Made by a program: the position numbers and the translations under genes
The notes under the pieces: generated by a model
The model's database searches: none
What the model was told of the DNA's origin: nothing
What the model saw: the letters and a program-made list of their open reading frames with translations, nothing else
Shown: one piece after another, positions 50,709 to 59,522 of the stretch
How positions within the stretch are numbered: the stretch's first letter is position 1
Layout: each line of letters starts with the position of its first letter
Source: CAWUEX02 sp038148375
GTDB lineage: Bacteria > Pseudomonadota > Alphaproteobacteria > Rhodospirillales > Rhodospirillaceae
DNA length: 64,000 nucleotides
Assembly: GCA_038148375.1 (NCBI GenBank)
Contig: JAYQVH010000002.1
Coordinates: 248,001 to 312,000, forward strand
Reading direction: 5' to 3'

Positions 50709-51131
50709 TTACGTGGCGAGCTGCTGTTTCTCCGCCAGCATCTGCAGCACGAAGGCGGTCGACGAAAGCGCCAGGCCGAGGCCAATCACCACGGCAGGGC
50801 CGAAGCCGGTGCCCGCGGCAAAGGCCATGGCGCCGATCACCAGCGCGCTCACGACGACCTGCGCGCCACCAAGGCCGAACACCGCGTTGCGCATCACCCA
50901 CAAGCGGCTCGAGTGCAATTCCAGGCCGATGACGAACAGCAGCAGGACAACGCCGAATTCGGCGAAGTGTAGGACTTCTTCCGCGTCGGGAATGAGGCCC
51001 AAGGCATAAGGGCCGATGACCACGCCAGCGGCCAGGTAGCCGAGGATGGCGCCCAGGCCGAGGCGGCGCGATAACGGCACGACCAGGACGGGGGCAGCTA
51101 GAAAAATCGCGGCTTCGGCTAGAAAATCCAT
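50709..51131 (-). pseudogene. N-terminal part of the Kef-type antiporter, ended by TAA
   Basis: The 140-residue frame is the start of a monovalent cation:proton antiporter-2 (CPA2) protein: FLAAPVLVVPLSRRLGLGAILGYLAAGVVIGPYALGLI, FGVVLLLFVIGLELHSSRLW, and LGLALSSTAFVLQMLAEKQQLAT, then TAA. In Kef proteins the next residue is Gln (QLATQHGRSAF), so the stop is a CAA to TAA change. The downstream sequence keeps the same frame (450 bases between the two start points, divisible by three), so this is a single nonsense mutation, not a frameshift. About four membrane helices are present; on its own it would not be a functional antiporter. Confidence 0.85.
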
Positions 51132-51206
51132 GGTACCCCGGCGGTCAGACCCGGACAGGACTATGCTGTCCGGCGTCGCCGTGCAAGGGCAATCGGGGGA
51201 GAAGGG

Positions 51207-51941
51207 CTACTGGAAGTCGGTCTTTGGCGCCGCGTCCGCCGCGGTCTCAGTTGACCGTGCGGGTGGCCTGCCGTCTTCGCCATCCCGGGCCTCAAACGCG
51301 TCCAGCCGGGCGCGCAGGGTTTCGATCTCCGACATAAGGCCTTCTATGACCTTTGCGGTCGGATCCGGCACCGCGTCGCGGGTGACGCCATAGGGCTCGA
51401 ACACGTCTGCTTCTGCTTCGCCGCGCGGTTTCAGCACGCGCGCGGGAATGCCAACGGCGATGGCGTTTTCGGGCACGTCCTTGGTCACCACTGCATTGGC
51501 GCCGACGCGGGCGCAGCGGTGAACGGTGATCGGCCCCAGCACTTGCGCACCGGCGCCGATGACGGCGCGGTCCAGGACGGTCGGGTGGCGCTTGCCCACT
51601 TTGCCGTCGTCCGGAGACAGGCCGCCGAGGGTGACGCCGTGATAGAGCGTCACATCGTTGCCGATCTCCGCGGTTTCACCGATGACGACGCCGACGCCGT
51701 GGTCGATGAACAGGCGCTCGCCGATGCGCGCGCCGGGATGAATCTCGATGCCGCTGAGAACGCGGCTGATTTCCGACACCAGGCGCCCGAGGAAATACAG
51801 CCCGTGCCGCCACAGGAAATTGGCCAGCCGGTGAAAGGCCATGGCGCGCACGCCCGGGTACAACAGCGCGATCTGAATCAGAGACCGGGCCGCCGGGTCG
51901 CGCTTTTGAATCGAGCGCAGGGTATCCATCAAGTCGGCCAT
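51207..51941 (-). CDS. cysE: Serine O-acetyltransferase
   Basis: A 244-residue hexapeptide acyltransferase from ATG 51941 (AAGGA ribosome site; a TTG at 51971 would add ten residues). CysE markers: HRLANFLWRHGLYFLGRLVSEISRVLSGIEIHPGARIGERLFIDHGVGVVIGETAEIGND (in part), with the catalytic Asp-His pair in FIDHGVG, and the left-handed-helix repeats VLGPITVHRCARVGANAVV. It makes O-acetylserine for cysteine. The C-terminal 45 residues are a variable, acidic tail. It is divergent from an Lrp-family regulator of the cysteine-responsive type. Confidence 0.93.
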   Translation of the reverse strand: MADLMDTLRSIQKRDPAARSLIQIALLYPGVRAMAFHRLANFLWRHGLYFLGRLVSEISRVLSGIEIHPGARIGERLFIDHGVGVVIGETAEIGNDVTLYHGVTLGGLSPDDGKVGKRHPTVLDRAVIGAGAQVLGPITVHRCARVGANAVVTKDVPENAIAVGIPARVLKPRGEAEADVFEPYGVTRDAVPDPTAKVIEGLMSEIETLRARLDAFEARDGEDGRPPARSTETAADAAPKTDFQ

Positions 51942-52061
51942 GCCGGTCCTTACCAATTTGCTCCCGGCCAAACGGGGTCCTCGGCCAAGCCCGGTGCGGG
52001 GAGGGGGGATTTAAGGCGTAGAGCTGCGTCCGGCAACCCCGGCAGACGGACGCACCGCGCG

Positions 52062-52126
52062 TATATAGAAAATAATACTACAATTCTCGAGATTGTGATT
52101 GATTTATAGGAAAATATTCTTCTATA
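52062..52126. promoter_or_regulatory. Divergent AT-rich promoter/operator between cysE and lrp
   Basis: A strikingly AT-rich island in GC-rich DNA. Inside are an inverted repeat ACAAT-t-CTCGAG-ATTGT (52080-52096) and outer arms TATAGAA (52064-52070) and TTCTATA (52120-52126). Such nested, loosely symmetrical AT-rich arms are typical of Lrp-family operators. It probably holds the divergent promoters of cysE and of the regulator itself. Confidence 0.55.
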
Positions 52127-52212
52127 GACGGGTCAGGTCAGCCCCCCTTCGGTCTGTGTTCGGGCCGCCGGGGCAAGGATTTTCTAAAGAACACGTTCAG
52201 GACACCGCCGTT

Positions 52213-52680
52213 ATGGACCCTATCGACCGCAAAATTCTCGGCCTCTTACAGGCCGATGCCTCGCTTTCCATCGCCGATATCGCCGCCAAGGTTGGCCTGT
52301 CGCAAACGCCGTGCTGGAAGCGCATCCAGAAGATGGAGGCCGCCGGCGTCATCAAGGGCCGGGTGGCGCTGCTCAACGGTCCCAAACTCGACCTCGGCCT
52401 GACCGTGTTCGTCCAGCTGCGCACCAATCAGCACGACGACGTCTGGCTCAACAAGTTCGCCAAGGCCGTCAGCGACATGCCAGAGGTGGTGGAAGTCTAC
52501 CGCATGGCCGGCGACATCGATTACCTGCTGCGCGTGGTGGTGCGCGACACCGCCGCCTATGACCGCTTCTACAAGACCCTCATCAAGAAGGTCCCGCTGC
52601 ACGACGTGTCCTCGTCCTTCGCGATGGAAGAGATCAAATACACCACCCAGCTGCCGCTCGACCAAAGCATCGCGGCTTAG
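52213..52680 (+). CDS. Lrp/AsnC family transcriptional regulator (DecR/YbaO-like)
   Basis: A 155-residue regulator (ATG 52213; the longer frame from 52099 runs through the operator region). The N-terminal winged helix reads DPIDRKILGLLQADASLSIADIAAKVGLSQTPCWKRIQKMEAAGVI; the segment LSQTPCWKRI is typical of the DecR/YbaO branch that senses cysteine in enterobacteria. The C-terminal RAM domain (FVQLRTNQHDDVWLNKFAKAV, AGDIDYLLRVVVRD) binds small ligands. Its divergence from cysE supports control of cysteine synthesis or detoxification. A CysE-linked role is inferred. Confidence 0.9.
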   Translation: MDPIDRKILGLLQADASLSIADIAAKVGLSQTPCWKRIQKMEAAGVIKGRVALLNGPKLDLGLTVFVQLRTNQHDDVWLNKFAKAVSDMPEVVEVYRMAGDIDYLLRVVVRDTAAYDRFYKTLIKKVPLHDVSSSFAMEEIKYTTQLPLDQSIAA

Positions 52681-52689
52681 GCAAGCGTC

Positions 52690-54153
52690 TTACTTGACGC
52701 TTTCTGGCGCCTGCTGATCTTCCGGAATCAAGGTCTGGAACGGTGCGGTGCCGCGGTATTTTTTCCAGTCGTCTTTCACCTGCTGCATCAGCTCCGGGTC
52801 GGTGTAGAGGTCGATGGCCGTCGCGGCCATGGTCTTGGCGGCGGTGACCAGCGCCTTGGTGCCGATGGTCGTGCCGGTCGCGGCCACCACCGGCCAGGAG
52901 TGCGTCGGCAATCCGTAACCGTAAGACGCGACGCGCAATCCCCCGACGGGCACAAACCAGGAAATGTCGCCGACATCGGTCGACGCCCGGGCCGGCGTGG
53001 CTTCGTCGGGCAGCGGCTCGATCACGGTAGACAGCGCCGGCGTTTCGTCGGTCATGGTCCGGCCGAACGGATCCTGAAATTCCATCTGCGTTGTGCGCGC
53101 GAACGCCACTTCCGTCTCGTCCCACATCGGCACGCCGACGGCTTCGAGATTCTTGTGGGTCTGCTCCGCCAGCACGCGCACCGGAATCATCTCGTGCAGT
53201 TCGGATTGAATTTCCACGGGTTCCAGCGTGGTGCGGCTCATCAGCGCCGCGCCCTCGGCGATCTGTTTGATCCATTCGAAGTAGTTGACCACGTCGGTGA
53301 ACTTGTCGGCGCGGATGTAGTACCAAACCTCTGCGTCCGGCGGCACCACGTTGGGCTGACCGCCGCCCTTGGTGATGACGTAATGAATGCGCGCATCCGG
53401 CTTGATGTGCTCGCGCATGTAATTCACACCGACATTCATCAGTTCCACCCCGTCAAGCGCCGAGCGCCCGGACCACGGCATGGCCGAGGCGTGCGCCGCC
53501 GATCCGGTAAAACGGAATTTCACGTTGGCAATGGCTTTGGTATTGCCGAAGGACGCCGACGTCTTGTCGCCGGGATGCCAGTTCAGGATGACGTCGTCGT
53601 TCTTAAAGTAGCCGTCGCGCAGCATGTAGACTTTACCAATGCCCGTTTCTTCCGCCGGCGTGCCGTACAGGATGACGGTGCCGTCGAGGTCACCGGCCGC
53701 GATCAGTTCCTTGATTGCCAGCGCCGCGCCGACCGATCCGACCCCGAAAATCGAGTGGCCGCAGGCATGGCCTGCCGCCGGGTTCGGTCCCAGCTGCGGC
53801 GACGGTTCCGCCGCCTGGCTGACACCGGGCAGGGCGTCGAACTCCGCCAGAATGCCGATGCGCGGTCCGCCCTTGCCGTAGCTGGCGACGAAGGCGGTCG
53901 GCATATTGGCGACGCCTGCTTCCACCTCGAAGCCGGCTTCCGCCAGCAGCGCCTGCAATTCCTGCGACGATCTGGTTTCTTCCAGGCTGGTTTCCGCGAA
54001 GGACCAGATATTCTGGTTGGCGGTTTCCAGGCGCGCGGTCTGGCCGTCGAGCCAGGACCAGGCGTCGCGCTTCATCTGTGCGACATCGGCGGCGGATGCC
54101 GGGCCAATCGCGGCGCACATAACGGCGGCTAGGATTGCAATCAGGCGAGTCAT
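52690..54153 (-). CDS. Secreted M20D amidohydrolase (AbgB-like)
   Basis: A 487-residue exported protein with a signal peptide (IAILAAVMCAAIGPASA) and the M20D metal set: GILAEFDALPG, GHACGHSIFGVG (Cys/His ligands), GTPAEETGIG (Glu-Glu) and later NWHPGDKT. It resembles AbgB-type aminoacyl-hydrolases and IAA-amino acid hydrolases. AbgB cleaves p-aminobenzoyl-glutamate as a heterodimer with AbgA; here it is alone and exported. A GGAGAGGG ribosome site precedes the ATG. The gap to corC is 80 bp. Confidence 0.88.
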   Translation of the reverse strand: MTRLIAILAAVMCAAIGPASAADVAQMKRDAWSWLDGQTARLETANQNIWSFAETSLEETRSSQELQALLAEAGFEVEAGVANMPTAFVASYGKGGPRIGILAEFDALPGVSQAAEPSPQLGPNPAAGHACGHSIFGVGSVGAALAIKELIAAGDLDGTVILYGTPAEETGIGKVYMLRDGYFKNDDVILNWHPGDKTSASFGNTKAIANVKFRFTGSAAHASAMPWSGRSALDGVELMNVGVNYMREHIKPDARIHYVITKGGGQPNVVPPDAEVWYYIRADKFTDVVNYFEWIKQIAEGAALMSRTTLEPVEIQSELHEMIPVRVLAEQTHKNLEAVGVPMWDETEVAFARTTQMEFQDPFGRTMTDETPALSTVIEPLPDEATPARASTDVGDISWFVPVGGLRVASYGYGLPTHSWPVVAATGTTIGTKALVTAAKTMAATAIDLYTDPELMQQVKDDWKKYRGTAPFQTLIPEDQQAPESVK

Positions 54154-54233
54154 CGGGTGTCCCTCTCCAGAGTATGGTCGTCACGTGAGTCTGCGCGAAC
54201 TCCGCCGGGAGTCAAACCGAATACACCGGGCCG

Positions 54234-55313
54234 CTAAGGCCGGGGGGACGTATCCGCGGCCAATAGGGTCTCAGGGTCAATCCCCAAGGCCGCCGCCCGC
54301 TCCCGCCAGTGCTTGCGGGCCAGGGCGCGCATATCCTCCACCCGGTCGTGCTCATCGACGATCTCGAGTCCAAGCACGGTCTCGACAACGTCCTCGAGCG
54401 TGACCAGGCCTTCGACCTCGCCGTACTCGTCGGCGACCAGAGCGACGTGGTGGCGATTCTCGATCAGCGTCTCAAATAACACCGAGAGCGATACCGTGTC
54501 CGGCACCGCGAGCAGCGGCCGTTTGATCTCGGCGAGCGCCATATCCTTCTGACCCTTTGCGAACCGCGTCAGCACTTCGTTTTTGATCACGAACCCGGTG
54601 ACGTCGTCCGGGCCGTCGCCATACACGGGCACGCGGGAAAACGGTTGTTGCGCATGGTCTTCGACGAAGGCGCCCACCGTTGTCGTTTCCGCCACCGTGA
54701 ACACCACCTGCCGCGGCGTCATGATGTCTTTAACCTGAAGCTGGTCGAACTTCATGATGTTGCGGAAGATATGGGTTTCGCGTTCCTGCAACTGACCCTG
54801 TTTCGCGCCGATGTCGACCATGGCCGCGAATTCCTCGCGGGTGAAGGCAATTCCGGCCTTACCCTTGGTGATGGCGCGGGTGATTTTCTCCGACATCCAC
54901 ACGAACGGTTTCATGACGGTGATAAGGATCAAGAGCGCGCGCCCCACCGCCGGCGCCAAGGCGCGCCAATGGGCGGCGCCGAGGGTTTTGGGAATAATTT
55001 CCGACAGCACCAGGATCGCCAGTGTGAGCACGGCGGAGAACACGCCAACCAGGGCGTCGCCGAACACAACGGCGGCCTGACCGCCGGCACCGGCCGCGCC
55101 AACCGTGTGCGCAATGGTGTTGAGGCTCAGAATGGCCGACAGCGGGCGGTCAAGATTTTCCAGCAGGCCGCTCAACAGTTTTGCCGACGCCGGTTTTTCC
55201 ACAGCCAGCGCGTGGACATAGGAACGCCGGATGCTCAGCAGCACGGCTTCGCTGATCGAGCACAGAAACGAGACGATCAGCGCGAGGCAGACATATGCGA
55301 TCAACCAGCTCAT
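54234..55313 (-). CDS. CNNM/CorC family membrane protein with CBS domains
   Basis: A 359-residue protein with a DUF21/CNNM transmembrane domain (AYVCLALIVSFLCSISEAVLLSIRRSYV, LSLNTIAHTVGAAGAGGQAAVVFGD, LVLSEIIPKTLGAAHW) and a pair of CBS domains (VKDIMTPRQVVFTVAETTTVGAFV, HHVALVADEYGEVEGLVTLEDVVETVLGLEIVDE). This is the standard CorC/HlyC-type architecture, but it lacks the C-terminal CorC_HlyC domain, ending soon after the CBS pair. Family members take part in magnesium or cobalt efflux. ATG 55313. Confidence 0.9.
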   Translation of the reverse strand: MSWLIAYVCLALIVSFLCSISEAVLLSIRRSYVHALAVEKPASAKLLSGLLENLDRPLSAILSLNTIAHTVGAAGAGGQAAVVFGDALVGVFSAVLTLAILVLSEIIPKTLGAAHWRALAPAVGRALLILITVMKPFVWMSEKITRAITKGKAGIAFTREEFAAMVDIGAKQGQLQERETHIFRNIMKFDQLQVKDIMTPRQVVFTVAETTTVGAFVEDHAQQPFSRVPVYGDGPDDVTGFVIKNEVLTRFAKGQKDMALAEIKRPLLAVPDTVSLSVLFETLIENRHHVALVADEYGEVEGLVTLEDVVETVLGLEIVDEHDRVEDMRALARKHWRERAAALGIDPETLLAADTSPRP

Positions 55314-55337
55314 GGGGCTTATGTAAGGCGGCCGCCG

Positions 55338-56552
55338 TCAACGCACAAATCGGCCGTCCTCCAGCCAGATTTCGCCGTCGATGGTCACCGTGCAGTCGGT
55401 CAGCAGATCGCGCCAGCGGAAATAACGCCCCGTGACGTTACCGCCGAGTTCGCTGTTGTTGCCGACGCCGAGGCGGACCACGCCGGCGCCGTAGCCGAAG
55501 TAGCCGATCCAGGACTGGGTCACTTCCATGCTCAGCCAAGGGTTAAAGCCCAGCGCGAACTCGCGGAACCATTTGGCACCGTCAGGGATGGTCTCTACCT
55601 CGGCTTGCAGGTGCTCCAGGCCGGATGCCGCGTCGACGCCTGTCAGGCGCCCGTTCTCGTATATAAGTGTCGCATCGCGCACGCTGTGCCCGTTCCACGC
55701 CGAGTCCGGATAGACGACACGGCCCTGCACCGTCTCCTCGATCGGCGCGACGCGCACCGCGCCCGCCGGAATTTCGACTTCCCGGTCAAGGAACGGTTTG
55801 CCCTGGCGCATGCGTGCGGCGGAGGCGTCGCCGTTCTGTTCGATGATGTCGCGGTTGCCGACCCGAAAGCGCAGGTCTGTCCCCGCAGGCGAGGTGATGC
55901 GGACTTCGCTGTCGCGCATCGCCGCGGCAAAGGCGGCCTGATGGCGCGCCAGCGCATCCAGGTCCGTTTTCAGTATGGCGTCCTGATAGACGCGGTCGAC
56001 GACCTGCATGGGCGGCGGTGGAAACCCCGGCAACACGTTGATGCCGGTCAGGCCCTGGCTGTTGCCTGACGGGCTGTAGGGGTCGGTCCAATGAAAATGA
56101 ATGGTGCGCCGCGGTCCGGCTTTTTCCTGCAGCAGGATCTGCAGCGCCTTATACGCGGGCAGGGCCGGGTTGGCGCCGGGCATCATCACCGCCGCGTCGA
56201 TGTCTTCGAGCAGTTCCACATAGGCATCGCGCGCGTTCGCGAAGCCGGCGCGGATGACATCGCTGTCCCAGGCGTCAGGATAGGGCGGGTCGAGGACGTC
56301 GATCACACCCATGTCGATGCCTCCGGCTTTCATCACCGCGTAACGGAAATGAGGCACGAACTCTTCGAACATGCCGGGCTGGGCGACCGAAATCACCTTC
56401 TCGCCCGGCTCAAGAGCGAGCTGCTCGACGATGCGCTCGGCCACGGCCTGGTAGTCGATGGTGTGCTGCGGAAGCTCGGACTGGGCCAAGGCCTGCCCGC
56501 TCCATGCCATCAGCCAAAGTGCGGCCCACACGTATATAGAGCGTGAAATCAT
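55338..56552 (-). CDS. Secreted M29-like aminopeptidase family protein
   Basis: A 404-residue exported protein (ATG 56552 after a GGAGG ribosome site; signal ISRSIYVWAALWLMAWSGQALA). It resembles thermophilic metalloprotease/aminopeptidase family M29: EPGEKVISVAQPGMFEEFVPHF, LRFRVGNRDIIEQNG, EIPAGAVRVAPIEETVQGRVVYPDSAW, and the C-terminal REFALGFNPWLSMEV and GNNSELGGN. M29 enzymes are usually cytosolic and use Glu/His/Asp metal ligands; several are not obvious here, and export is unusual, so activity is uncertain. Spacing of 24 bp to corC. Confidence 0.75.
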   Translation of the reverse strand: MISRSIYVWAALWLMAWSGQALAQSELPQHTIDYQAVAERIVEQLALEPGEKVISVAQPGMFEEFVPHFRYAVMKAGGIDMGVIDVLDPPYPDAWDSDVIRAGFANARDAYVELLEDIDAAVMMPGANPALPAYKALQILLQEKAGPRRTIHFHWTDPYSPSGNSQGLTGINVLPGFPPPPMQVVDRVYQDAILKTDLDALARHQAAFAAAMRDSEVRITSPAGTDLRFRVGNRDIIEQNGDASAARMRQGKPFLDREVEIPAGAVRVAPIEETVQGRVVYPDSAWNGHSVRDATLIYENGRLTGVDAASGLEHLQAEVETIPDGAKWFREFALGFNPWLSMEVTQSWIGYFGYGAGVVRLGVGNNSELGGNVTGRYFRWRDLLTDCTVTIDGEIWLEDGRFVR

Positions 56553-56607
56553 GATCGGTGTCCTCCCTCGGGGCACATCTTAGAGGGCGTGTACTGCTCT
56601 GCCACGT

Positions 56608-57699
56608 CTATTCCACACCGACCTCGTGGTCGAGGCCGAGCAGCCAATTGCGCAGCCAGGTCTTTTCGCGGCTGACAATCCAAGGGACCACGCCGCTGAA
56701 CTTGCGCACGAGCGTCGCCGCCAGGCTCTTGCCGCGCGGCACCTGACCCATTTTTTCGATCATGTGCACGACGCTTTCGATCGCCGGGCGGCGCAGGCGT
56801 TCGTAGTCGTTTAAGCGGTTCTCCGCGGCCAGGGCGGCGAACACATAGGCGTCTTCGATACCCAGGTTCATGCCGCGCCCGCCGATCGGCGCGTGAATAT
56901 GCGCGGCATCGCCGGCCAGACAGACATTGTCCGCGCACAGCGGCTTGGCGATGCGGTGGCTGAATTCGAATTCGGACTCCCACACGATCTCCCCAGCGGT
57001 GGTGCCGACAGGCAGGCGATCAAGCACGCCGCCAGGTTGGCCAATGACGCGCCATATGTCGGCTTTGATGCGCAACATGAACAATGCGCCCTCGTCGAGC
57101 AGGAACGCATGGGCGCTGGCGTCGTCTAAAGGCGTTTTGAGATGCACATCGTATAGATGCCACGATTCCGGCCAGCTGCTACCGGGGAAGTCCCGCTTCA
57201 GCGTCTTGCGCACGGTGCTGTGCGCGCCGTCAGCACCTAACAGGTAGGGTGGTGAGAGTGTTTCACCGGTGGATAATGTCGCCGTGATGCGTCCTCCGCT
57301 CGTTGAAACATCGGTGAGCGAAACACCACGCTCGACGGTCAGGCCGCGTTGGGTCACCGCATCGGCGAGCAGCCGCTCTGACTCCGATTGCGCCAGGATC
57401 AGCATGAACGGAAAGCGATCCGGTTCACCGCCGAAGGGAATGGTCGCGAGCTTGCGGTTCGGCCGCCACAGGTGAAACGCCTTTGCCGCGCGCCCGGCGG
57501 CAAGCATTTTGTCGGTGACGCCCGCCGGCTCCAGCAGGTCCAGCGTACGAGCGTTCACCGCCAGCGCTTTGGAATGAACCGAGGGCGCGTCGTCGGCGTC
57601 GATGATGCGCGCCGGGATGCCGCGTTCGCGCAGAAACAGCGCGGCGGCGAGGCCGGTCGGGCCGGCGCCGACGATCAAAGGTGTGTCGCTGTCAGCCAT
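56608..57699 (-). CDS. FAD-dependent monooxygenase, PheA/TfdB-like
   Basis: A 363-residue flavoprotein hydroxylase (ATG 57699). GxGxxG motif TPLIVGAGPTGLAAALFLRERGIPARIIDADDAP, the DG motif YLLGADGAHSTVRKTLKRDF, and the GD motif NVCLAGDAAHIHAPIGGRGMNLGIEDAYVFA are all complete. It belongs to the FAD_binding_3 group that hydroxylates phenolic rings. It lacks the C-terminal thioredoxin-like domain of the larger phenol hydroxylases, being about 150 residues shorter. Substrate unknown. It is about 165 bp upstream, on the minus strand, of no obvious partner; the aldehyde dehydrogenase gene precedes it. Confidence 0.88.
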   Translation of the reverse strand: MADSDTPLIVGAGPTGLAAALFLRERGIPARIIDADDAPSVHSKALAVNARTLDLLEPAGVTDKMLAAGRAAKAFHLWRPNRKLATIPFGGEPDRFPFMLILAQSESERLLADAVTQRGLTVERGVSLTDVSTSGGRITATLSTGETLSPPYLLGADGAHSTVRKTLKRDFPGSSWPESWHLYDVHLKTPLDDASAHAFLLDEGALFMLRIKADIWRVIGQPGGVLDRLPVGTTAGEIVWESEFEFSHRIAKPLCADNVCLAGDAAHIHAPIGGRGMNLGIEDAYVFAALAAENRLNDYERLRRPAIESVVHMIEKMGQVPRGKSLAATLVRKFSGVVPWIVSREKTWLRNWLLGLDHEVGVE

Positions 57700-57864
57700 G
57701 AATGCAGTCTCGCGCACGACGTCTTCGGCCACAATGGCATTGCCGGACGCTTGAGCCGCATGGGGGCACAATGTGACCGTATTGGTCTATCTACCGCCTG
57801 ACATAGCTGAGCATTTCGCCACGCCCGCGGCGTGTCGCCCTGGGCTATCTGGTCAGTGAACGCC

Positions 57865-59343
57865 TTACAGCGCCGACGGCTTACCTTTCAGCAGCACGGT
57901 CTTGGCTTCCAGGTACGCCTTCAGCCCTTCGGTGCCGCCTTCGCGCCCGAGGCCCGATTGCTTGAAGCCGCCGAACGCGACCGCGAAGCTTGCCGACGGT
58001 GCGCTCTGCCCGACCGTGCCGGTGCGCAGCCGCCGTGCGATGCGATAGGCCGCGTCGGCGTCGTTTGTGTAGACCGCTCCGGCTAGACCGTAGATCGAGT
58101 CATTGGCGATGTTGATCGCGTCTTCCTCATCGTCACAGGGGATCACACACAGCACCGGCCCGAAGATTTCGTCCTGGGCAACGCTCATCTTGTTGTCCAC
58201 ATTCGCCAGCACGGTCGGCTCGAAGTAGAAACCGGTTTTCAAATCCGCCGGGCGTTTGCCGCCGCACGCCAAGGTCGCACCTTCTTTGACGCCCTGGGCG
58301 ATGCAGGCTTCGACCTTGTCCAACTGCTGCTTCATCGTGAGCGGCCCGAGCTTGGTGTTCTCATCGTACGGATCGCCAATGGTCACCGCTTCCATGGCTT
58401 TCGCCAGATGTTTCACCAGTTCGTCGTGACGGCTGCGCGAGACGATCACCCGGGTCAGCGCCGCGCAGTTCTGTCCGCTCAACACGCAGATACCGCCGGC
58501 CAAGCTTTGCGCCGCGGCTTCCAGGTCGTAGTCGTCGAGCACGATGGCGGCGGACTTGCCGCCCAGTTCCAGCGTCACCCGGCCGATGCGCTCGCCGCAC
58601 ACGGAGGCAATGCGCTGGCCCACGGCCAGGCTACCGGTGAAGCTGACCTTATCGACACCCGGATGACACACCAGATGGTCCGAGGCATCGCGGTCCGCGG
58701 TGATCAGGTTGACCACGCCGGGCGGGAAGCCGGCCTGATCGGCGCATTCGGCAATGATGTAGGCATCGATGGGTGTTTGCGGTGCCGGTTTCATGATCAC
58801 CGGGCAGCCGGCCACCAGCGCCGGGGCGATCTTGGTCAGCATGGTGGCGAGCGGCGCATTCCACGGTGCGATAGCGGCGACCACGCCGACCGGTTCGCGC
58901 ACCAGCAGGGCCGCCCCGGCATTCGCCGGATGCTCTTCGATGAACGGGAACGTGTCTGCTTGGCCGACAGCGCGATCGACGTTGCTGATCGCATATTCGG
59001 GCGACATCTTAGCCATCCGCAGAATGACGCCGGTTTCCTCCGTCCAGGCGATGACGAAATCATCGGCGCGGGCGCGCAGCGCTTCGGCAAACTTGGCCAG
59101 CGTCTTGGCGCGCTCCTGCGGCGTCATGCGCGGCCACGGTCCGGTGTCGAAGGCGTCACGCGCGGCGGCCACGGCTTTGTCGACGTCGGCCTCCACTGCT
59201 TCGGCCACCTGGAACACGACCTGTTCCGAGTAGGGCGACACCACGTCGATCAGTTTATCGGTGGCGGGCGCGATCCATTGTCCGCCGATATACAGCTGAC
59301 GGAAATGGGTGGAGTCGATGGCGGCAGCACGGGACTCGGACAT
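57865..59343 (-). CDS. Aldehyde dehydrogenase
   Basis: A 492-residue NAD(P)-dependent aldehyde dehydrogenase. Motifs: VAAIAPWNAPLATMLTKIAPALVAGCPVIMKPA (oxyanion Asn in PWNAP), KVSFTGSLAVGQRIAS, the catalytic Glu in VTLELGGKSAAIV, the catalytic Cys in LSGQNCAALTR, and EIFGPVLCVIPCDDEEDAI. Length and order are standard. The enzyme subgroup resembles those acting on betaine or aromatic aldehydes, but the substrate is not fixed by sequence. AGGA ribosome site before ATG 59343. It is divergent from cueR. Confidence 0.93.
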   Translation of the reverse strand: MSESRAAAIDSTHFRQLYIGGQWIAPATDKLIDVVSPYSEQVVFQVAEAVEADVDKAVAAARDAFDTGPWPRMTPQERAKTLAKFAEALRARADDFVIAWTEETGVILRMAKMSPEYAISNVDRAVGQADTFPFIEEHPANAGAALLVREPVGVVAAIAPWNAPLATMLTKIAPALVAGCPVIMKPAPQTPIDAYIIAECADQAGFPPGVVNLITADRDASDHLVCHPGVDKVSFTGSLAVGQRIASVCGERIGRVTLELGGKSAAIVLDDYDLEAAAQSLAGGICVLSGQNCAALTRVIVSRSRHDELVKHLAKAMEAVTIGDPYDENTKLGPLTMKQQLDKVEACIAQGVKEGATLACGGKRPADLKTGFYFEPTVLANVDNKMSVAQDEIFGPVLCVIPCDDEEDAINIANDSIYGLAGAVYTNDADAAYRIARRLRTGTVGQSAPSASFAVAFGGFKQSGLGREGGTEGLKAYLEAKTVLLKGKPSAL

Positions 59344-59475
59344 GGCGGGATTTCCTGACGATCAAGGCTTGAGAAACGGATGGTTTGTTTTCCCCGCTCC
59401 CGCCCGTTCAGGCCAATAAAAACTGCGGCCCGGCCCATAAGGCAGCCGCATACGGGGCGCTCAGCAGAGGACCCC

Positions 59476-59505
59476 TTGCCCTTCCAGTCACTGGAAGCTT
59501 AAATG
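59476..59505 (+). promoter_or_regulatory. CueR-type promoter upstream of cueR
   Basis: TTGCCC (59476-59481, -35) overlaps the dyad CTTCC-agtca-CTGGAAG (59481-59497), followed by TTAAAT near the -10. This matches the MerR/CueR pattern of a palindrome (CTTCCa-tGGAAG) in an over-long spacer. It is 20-40 bp upstream of cueR, so cueR is self-regulated. No equally clear box was found before the copper cluster. Confidence 0.7.
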
Positions 59506-59522
59506 GGGTCAGGAGGCACGCC

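Noticed and set aside
768..51131. Genetic code change reading TAA/TAG as glutamine
   Set aside because: Many intact genes here end at TAA or TAG directly before the next gene or inside a gap (for example mutY, metY, cysE), and no extended homology follows those stops. A general reassignment is not supported; only rare suppression remains open.
52900..54132. Long plus-strand open frame opposite the M20D hydrolase
   Set aside because: Antisense shadow in high-GC DNA; the minus strand encodes complete M20D motifs with a signal peptide.
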